Origin: Torreya grandis
Taxonomy: Eukaryota; Streptophyta; Pinopsida; Cupressales; Taxaceae
Direction: 5' to 3'
Assembly: GCA_037957365.1 (NCBI GenBank)
Contig: JARHVA010002371.1
Span: 2,363,001 to 2,427,000, forward strand
Length of the DNA stretch: 64,000 nucleotides
The translations under genes were made by a program, and so were the position numbers. Shown in pieces: positions 60,896 through 64,000 of this stretch (positions are counted from its first letter, which is position 1; each line of letters opens with the position of its first letter). The notes beneath the pieces are model-generated. The model did no database searches, had not been told where the DNA came from, and saw nothing but the letters and a program-made list of their open reading frames with translations.

Positions 60896-62330
60896 TTATT
60901 TTTGATAAAATTTAAGGGCAACAAAAGTTGACTAAGTCTAACTCTTTCCAATATGCTAACCATGAATTTGATGAACCAGGTAATGTTGCACATGAATCTG
61001 CCTTCACTACTTTAGGGAACATTGCTTATATGGAATATGAGGCTAGAGATAAATTCACAGATGTGTGAGTTTTAGATATAGGTACAACCAAACACTTGAA
61101 ATTTAGGTGAGAATTATTTTAGACTTTCAAAGAGGCATCTCTCAATATAGTATCCTTGGTAGATAAGTCTATGCATACTCTATAGGGACTTGGGTCTATT
61201 CAGATTTTTTTTCATAATGGTTCTATCAAATGCTTAGAGAATGTTTGGTATGTTCCCACATTGCCAAAACATCTTCTTTCCTTGGTAACTATTTGTAAGA
61301 AGGGATATCACACTGTGCTTGAAAATGGGCTCATTTATATTAACTCAATCAAAACTAGATAAAAAACAATGTATATAGGTTATGAGGATGAGAATTTGAT
61401 TCATTTGCATTACAAAGTGCTTTCTCCCATAGTGGAACTTGTAACAATTATTGATATAGGTACATGTATAATGTCTACACAATGTTTTTAGCATCTTCAC
61501 TATGGACATTTGAATGTTCAATTTTTAGTGGACTTACAATGACATGACATGGTGAATGGTTTGCCTACTTTTTGCAAAGACAATATTCTTTGTGAATCAT
61601 GTGTTTTAGGCAAACAAAATAGGGAAAAATTTCTTAAGAGTTCTTCTTGGCTAGCTAATATATGTTTACAGTTAGTTCATAGTGATGTTTGTGACATGAA
61701 GAAGTCATCCATTAGAGGGTGCAGGTATTTTCTGTTGTTTATCTATGATTTTTCTAAGATGACTTAGGTGTTTTTTATGAAAAACAAATTAGAGTTTTTC
61801 ACTAAGTTTGTTGAATAGTTACACTTAGTTAAAAAAGAAATATGTTCACACTTAGCTACTCTTCATTTAGATAATGTTGGTGAGTATACTTCAAATAAAT
61901 TTTCAAATTATTTTCAAGAATATGAAATCCACTAAAAACATATTAATGTTTATACTTCATAATGGAATGGAGTTTCTAAATGGATGACTAGAACTTTAGA
62001 GGGTACAACTTGAGCTATGTTGCACTATAAATAGCTCAATGATAAATTTTGGGTAGAATCCATTGGTAATGTAGTGTATTTGATAAAAAAGTCCCCTAAA
62101 ATTGCATTTCAAGATAAAATTCTATATGAAGCTTGGCATGTATCTAAACTAAAAGTTAAACACTTGAAATTTTTTGGATGTCTTTGTTTTTCTTTAGTTA
62201 TTGTTGAACACCGAACTAAGTTGGAACCTTAAAATAGAAAATACATATTTATTGGGTATTCATAAAATAAAAGGGGTATCATTTTATTGCATAAGATACA
62301 TGCAAATTCATAATAAGCAGGGATGTGATA
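60896..62330 (+). pseudogene. Copia protease and integrase
   Basis: Protease: VLDIGTTKHL at about 61069-61098 corresponds to the usual LDSGAT.H, with the catalytic Asp kept. FHNGSIKCLENVWYVPTLPK and HLLSLVTICKKGY follow. Integrase: HLHYGHLN (61492) and CESCVLGKQNR (61591) are the zinc site; LVHSDVCDM (61672) and LHLDNVGEYTS (61863) carry the two Asp. WNGVSKWMTRTLEG (61964) has Lys (61978-61980) where the third catalytic residue, Glu, belongs. The post-core HLKFFGCLCFSLV and KYIFIGYS parts are also seen. Stops are frequent. Confidence 0.85.
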
Positions 62331-63105
62331 TTTCATTAATTTGGTAATATGAACACTACAAAGCTTGACTCACAATTTGACAGGTTAGAGAAAGATTCAA
62401 AAACATGCTAAGGGATTGAATAATGAGGCTAACTCTCATAGATTGTGGCATGAGACTAGTATCCCTTCTATTTCTTCCACTTCCTCTAGTATTTTAAAGA
62501 ATAATGACTTAGAAAATGTTGAAAATTTTCTAAGTCTTCCTTTAAATGATGCACTTGAAGAGAATTTTGGTATTCTTGATCTTAACAATTTAGACAAGTA
62601 TCCAAAATGGTCTCAAAGTATTTTTTATGACTTGAAAGTAGATGAAGTTAGTCTAATAGGTCCTAGGAGTTCTCATAAATAGGTAAATTATGCAATTGTT
62701 TTATTACTTCTTCCACTAAGCCATCCACTTTTGAGGAAGCTTATACTGAACAAATTTGGCAAAATGGAATGCAATATGAGTATGATGTCATTCTTAACAA
62801 CAATACTCACATGTTCAAACCATTAGATGCAAATGGGTTTATAGGGTCAAGTATAAATTAGATTTCTCTATTGATAAATATAAGGCAAGACTTGTTTCAT
62901 AACAAATAGACATTAATTATGAGGAAACGTTTGAACCAACTGCCAAATGGCACACTATTCATATGGTTCTTGCCTTAGCATCACAAAATGGTTGGAAAGT
63001 ACATTTGATGGATGTTAAAATTGATTTTTTTAATGGTGATTTATAGGAAGAAGTTTATATGAAACAACCCCAAGGTTTTAAGAAAGTAGGTGCAAAGCAT
63101 GAATA
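62331..63105 (+). pseudogene. Copia integrase-RT linker and RT start, truncated
   Basis: The linker is open at 62416-62682 (Ser/Asn/Leu-rich). RT begins near 62830: CKWVYRVKYKLDFSIDKYKA, then YEETFEPTAK, HTIHMVLALASQNGWKVHLM and DVKIDFFNGDL with EEVYMKQPQGF. These are RT blocks 1-3; motif A is MDVKIDFFNG (normally MDVKTAFLNG). The catalytic YVDD box would lie further on and is missing. Confidence 0.85.
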
Positions 63106-64000
63106 GGGAAAATTTTAGTGGCTACTTATAGCCAATTAGCTATAAGTAGGTTTTTTTGATTTTGAAAATGACTAATTATATGAAAATATGCATAGGTTAA
63201 ATCACTAAAATTTTATAGTTTGGGACACATAATTACCTTAAATATTATACTAGATTCTATTTTGAAGCATATATTCACCAAAATTACTATACATGTATGG
63301 ATCTGATTTACCAAAAAATTATACGAGACATGTATAGATTAGTTTGGAATTGCCAGGTGTATATATATATATGGACCACCTAAGACATAATAATATTAAG
63401 GTAATAATTATATTTATTATGTGAAAATGTTTTGAATATTATTTCATGCCACAAGCTCTTTCTTCTATATGGTTTTAATAACTAAAAAATTTAATAATAA
63501 ATAATTACAAACCTAATATTTATTTTATTTCTAGCATTAAATGTGGTGCAAGTGGAATTAAAGCTATGAAAATTGAGGTCTATATCTTTCTCCATTTAGT
63601 GAATTAGAATTGGCATATTGAGGGGTCCAAATTAAAATTTATTGTTGGTCTAACACGTCACCGACAGGATTAATGGAAGTTCGAATACATATGTGACAAA
63701 TTCTCAATTTTTCTTATTATTTATGCAAGTTCTTAGTGGAAGTGAAGCTCTAGTAGTTGGAAGATTGGGATGAGAGGTTGGAAATGAAGGTGTAGACAAT
63801 TTCTAAGTTAATTTTTTTTGTGATTGCAATTATAAGGTATACATTTGTGTTTTTTTGTTCTAAATATTGAGAGCAATTATTTGCATGCACATTCATATAT
63901 CTTAAAATGAATAAATATAATGATAGGTTTCTTGAAAAGTATTTATTTAAAGATTTTTACTGATGGTTTCTCATTTTTTCTAATCATTGTTGCAAGATAT
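63106..64000. other. No gene; 11-bp perfect inverted repeat near the copia break
   Basis: ctacttatagc at 63122-63132 and gctataagtag at 63139-63149 form a perfect stem with a 6-base loop, 17 bp after the RT reading ends. The rest is AT-rich with nothing recognisable; a short AT run lies at 63361-63373. Confidence 0.7.

Larger units (their letters stand above)
58222..63105 (+). mobile_element. Ty1/copia retrotransposon, 3'-truncated
   Basis: Plus-strand element with a 5' LTR, iMet primer site, 1.3-kb leader, gag, protease, integrase and the first third of RT. It breaks off at about 63105 within the RT (VYMKQPQGFKKVGAKHE), so the rest of RT, RNase H and the 3' LTR are missing. Frames are broken by stops in every domain. 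The order gag-protease-integrase-RT is diagnostic of copia. Confidence 0.85.

Noticed and set aside
63122..63149. Helitron 3' terminus
   Set aside because: The hairpin is not followed by a CTRR end within 10-15 bases and no Rep/helicase text is present.
1..64000. CRISPR array, bacterial operon or prophage system
   Set aside because: The repeats are irregular or retroelement-derived, there are no operon-like genes, and all families are those of a plant nuclear genome.

Overview
This is AT-rich plant nuclear DNA with no intact protein-coding gene in 64 kb. Almost everything recognisable is a decayed transposable element or pseudogene: L1-type LINE, Ty1/copia and Ty3/gypsy remains, plus a plant-mobile-domain (PMD) protein, a SWIM/MULE-transposase-like gene and a PPR fragment. 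The families are typical of land plants. The gene-free, old and nested repeat landscape suggests a seed plant with a very large genome, possibly a gymnosperm; the species cannot be named from the sequence.

Layout. 1-~830: 5' end of a minus-strand Ty3/gypsy element (gag, tRNA-iMet primer site, LTR). ~850-9720: minus-strand L1-type LINE split inside its reverse transcriptase by a 3.47-kb minus-strand LTR element (2582-6047) with 255-258-bp LTRs, a 4/5-matching target duplication, a perfect iMet primer site and only a gag gene (TR-GAG-like). 11518-12700: minus-strand 1.18-kb LTR of the same family as the large element at 44.5-57.9 kb, followed by its internal 3' flank. 13.95-15.93 kb: PMD-like pseudogene on the opposite strand to that LTR. 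16.3-19.5 kb: non-coding modules and repeats, two of them shared with the 3' region of the large element. 19.56-21.58 kb and 27.6-28.03 kb: plus-strand Ty3/gypsy pol pieces (RNase H-like, RT, RNase H, then integrase) separated by 6 kb of other sequence. 21.5-22.8 kb: unknown decayed acidic ORF on the minus strand. 25.1-25.9 and 28.1-29.1 kb: two copies of an LTR, primer site and gag leader (minus). 33.8-35.2 kb: a ~0.7-kb tandem duplication ending in a 28-bp inverted repeat. 36.9-38.96 kb: plus-strand SWIM/MULE-type pseudogene. 41.9-42.1 kb: PPR pseudogene (minus).

44503-57904 is a 13.4-kb Tat-like Ty3/gypsy element on the plus strand with two ~1.15-kb LTRs, gag, protease, RT, RNase H, a second (archaeal-type) RNase H, integrase and a long non-coding 3' region. 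58222-63105 is a Ty1/copia element on the plus strand: 5' LTR, iMet primer site, leader, gag, protease, integrase and the start of RT, then truncated.

All coding regions carry stops and frameshifts. The parts therefore work together only as layers of insertion: the LINE is older than the gag-only element inside it, and the gypsy pol was probably opened by later insertions. The most interesting features are the gag-only element with a histidine-rich Gag tail, the PMD pseudogene antisense to a Tat LTR, the RNase H-like domain upstream of RT at 19.6 kb, and several modular repeat arrays. Nothing here is proven to be a new system.
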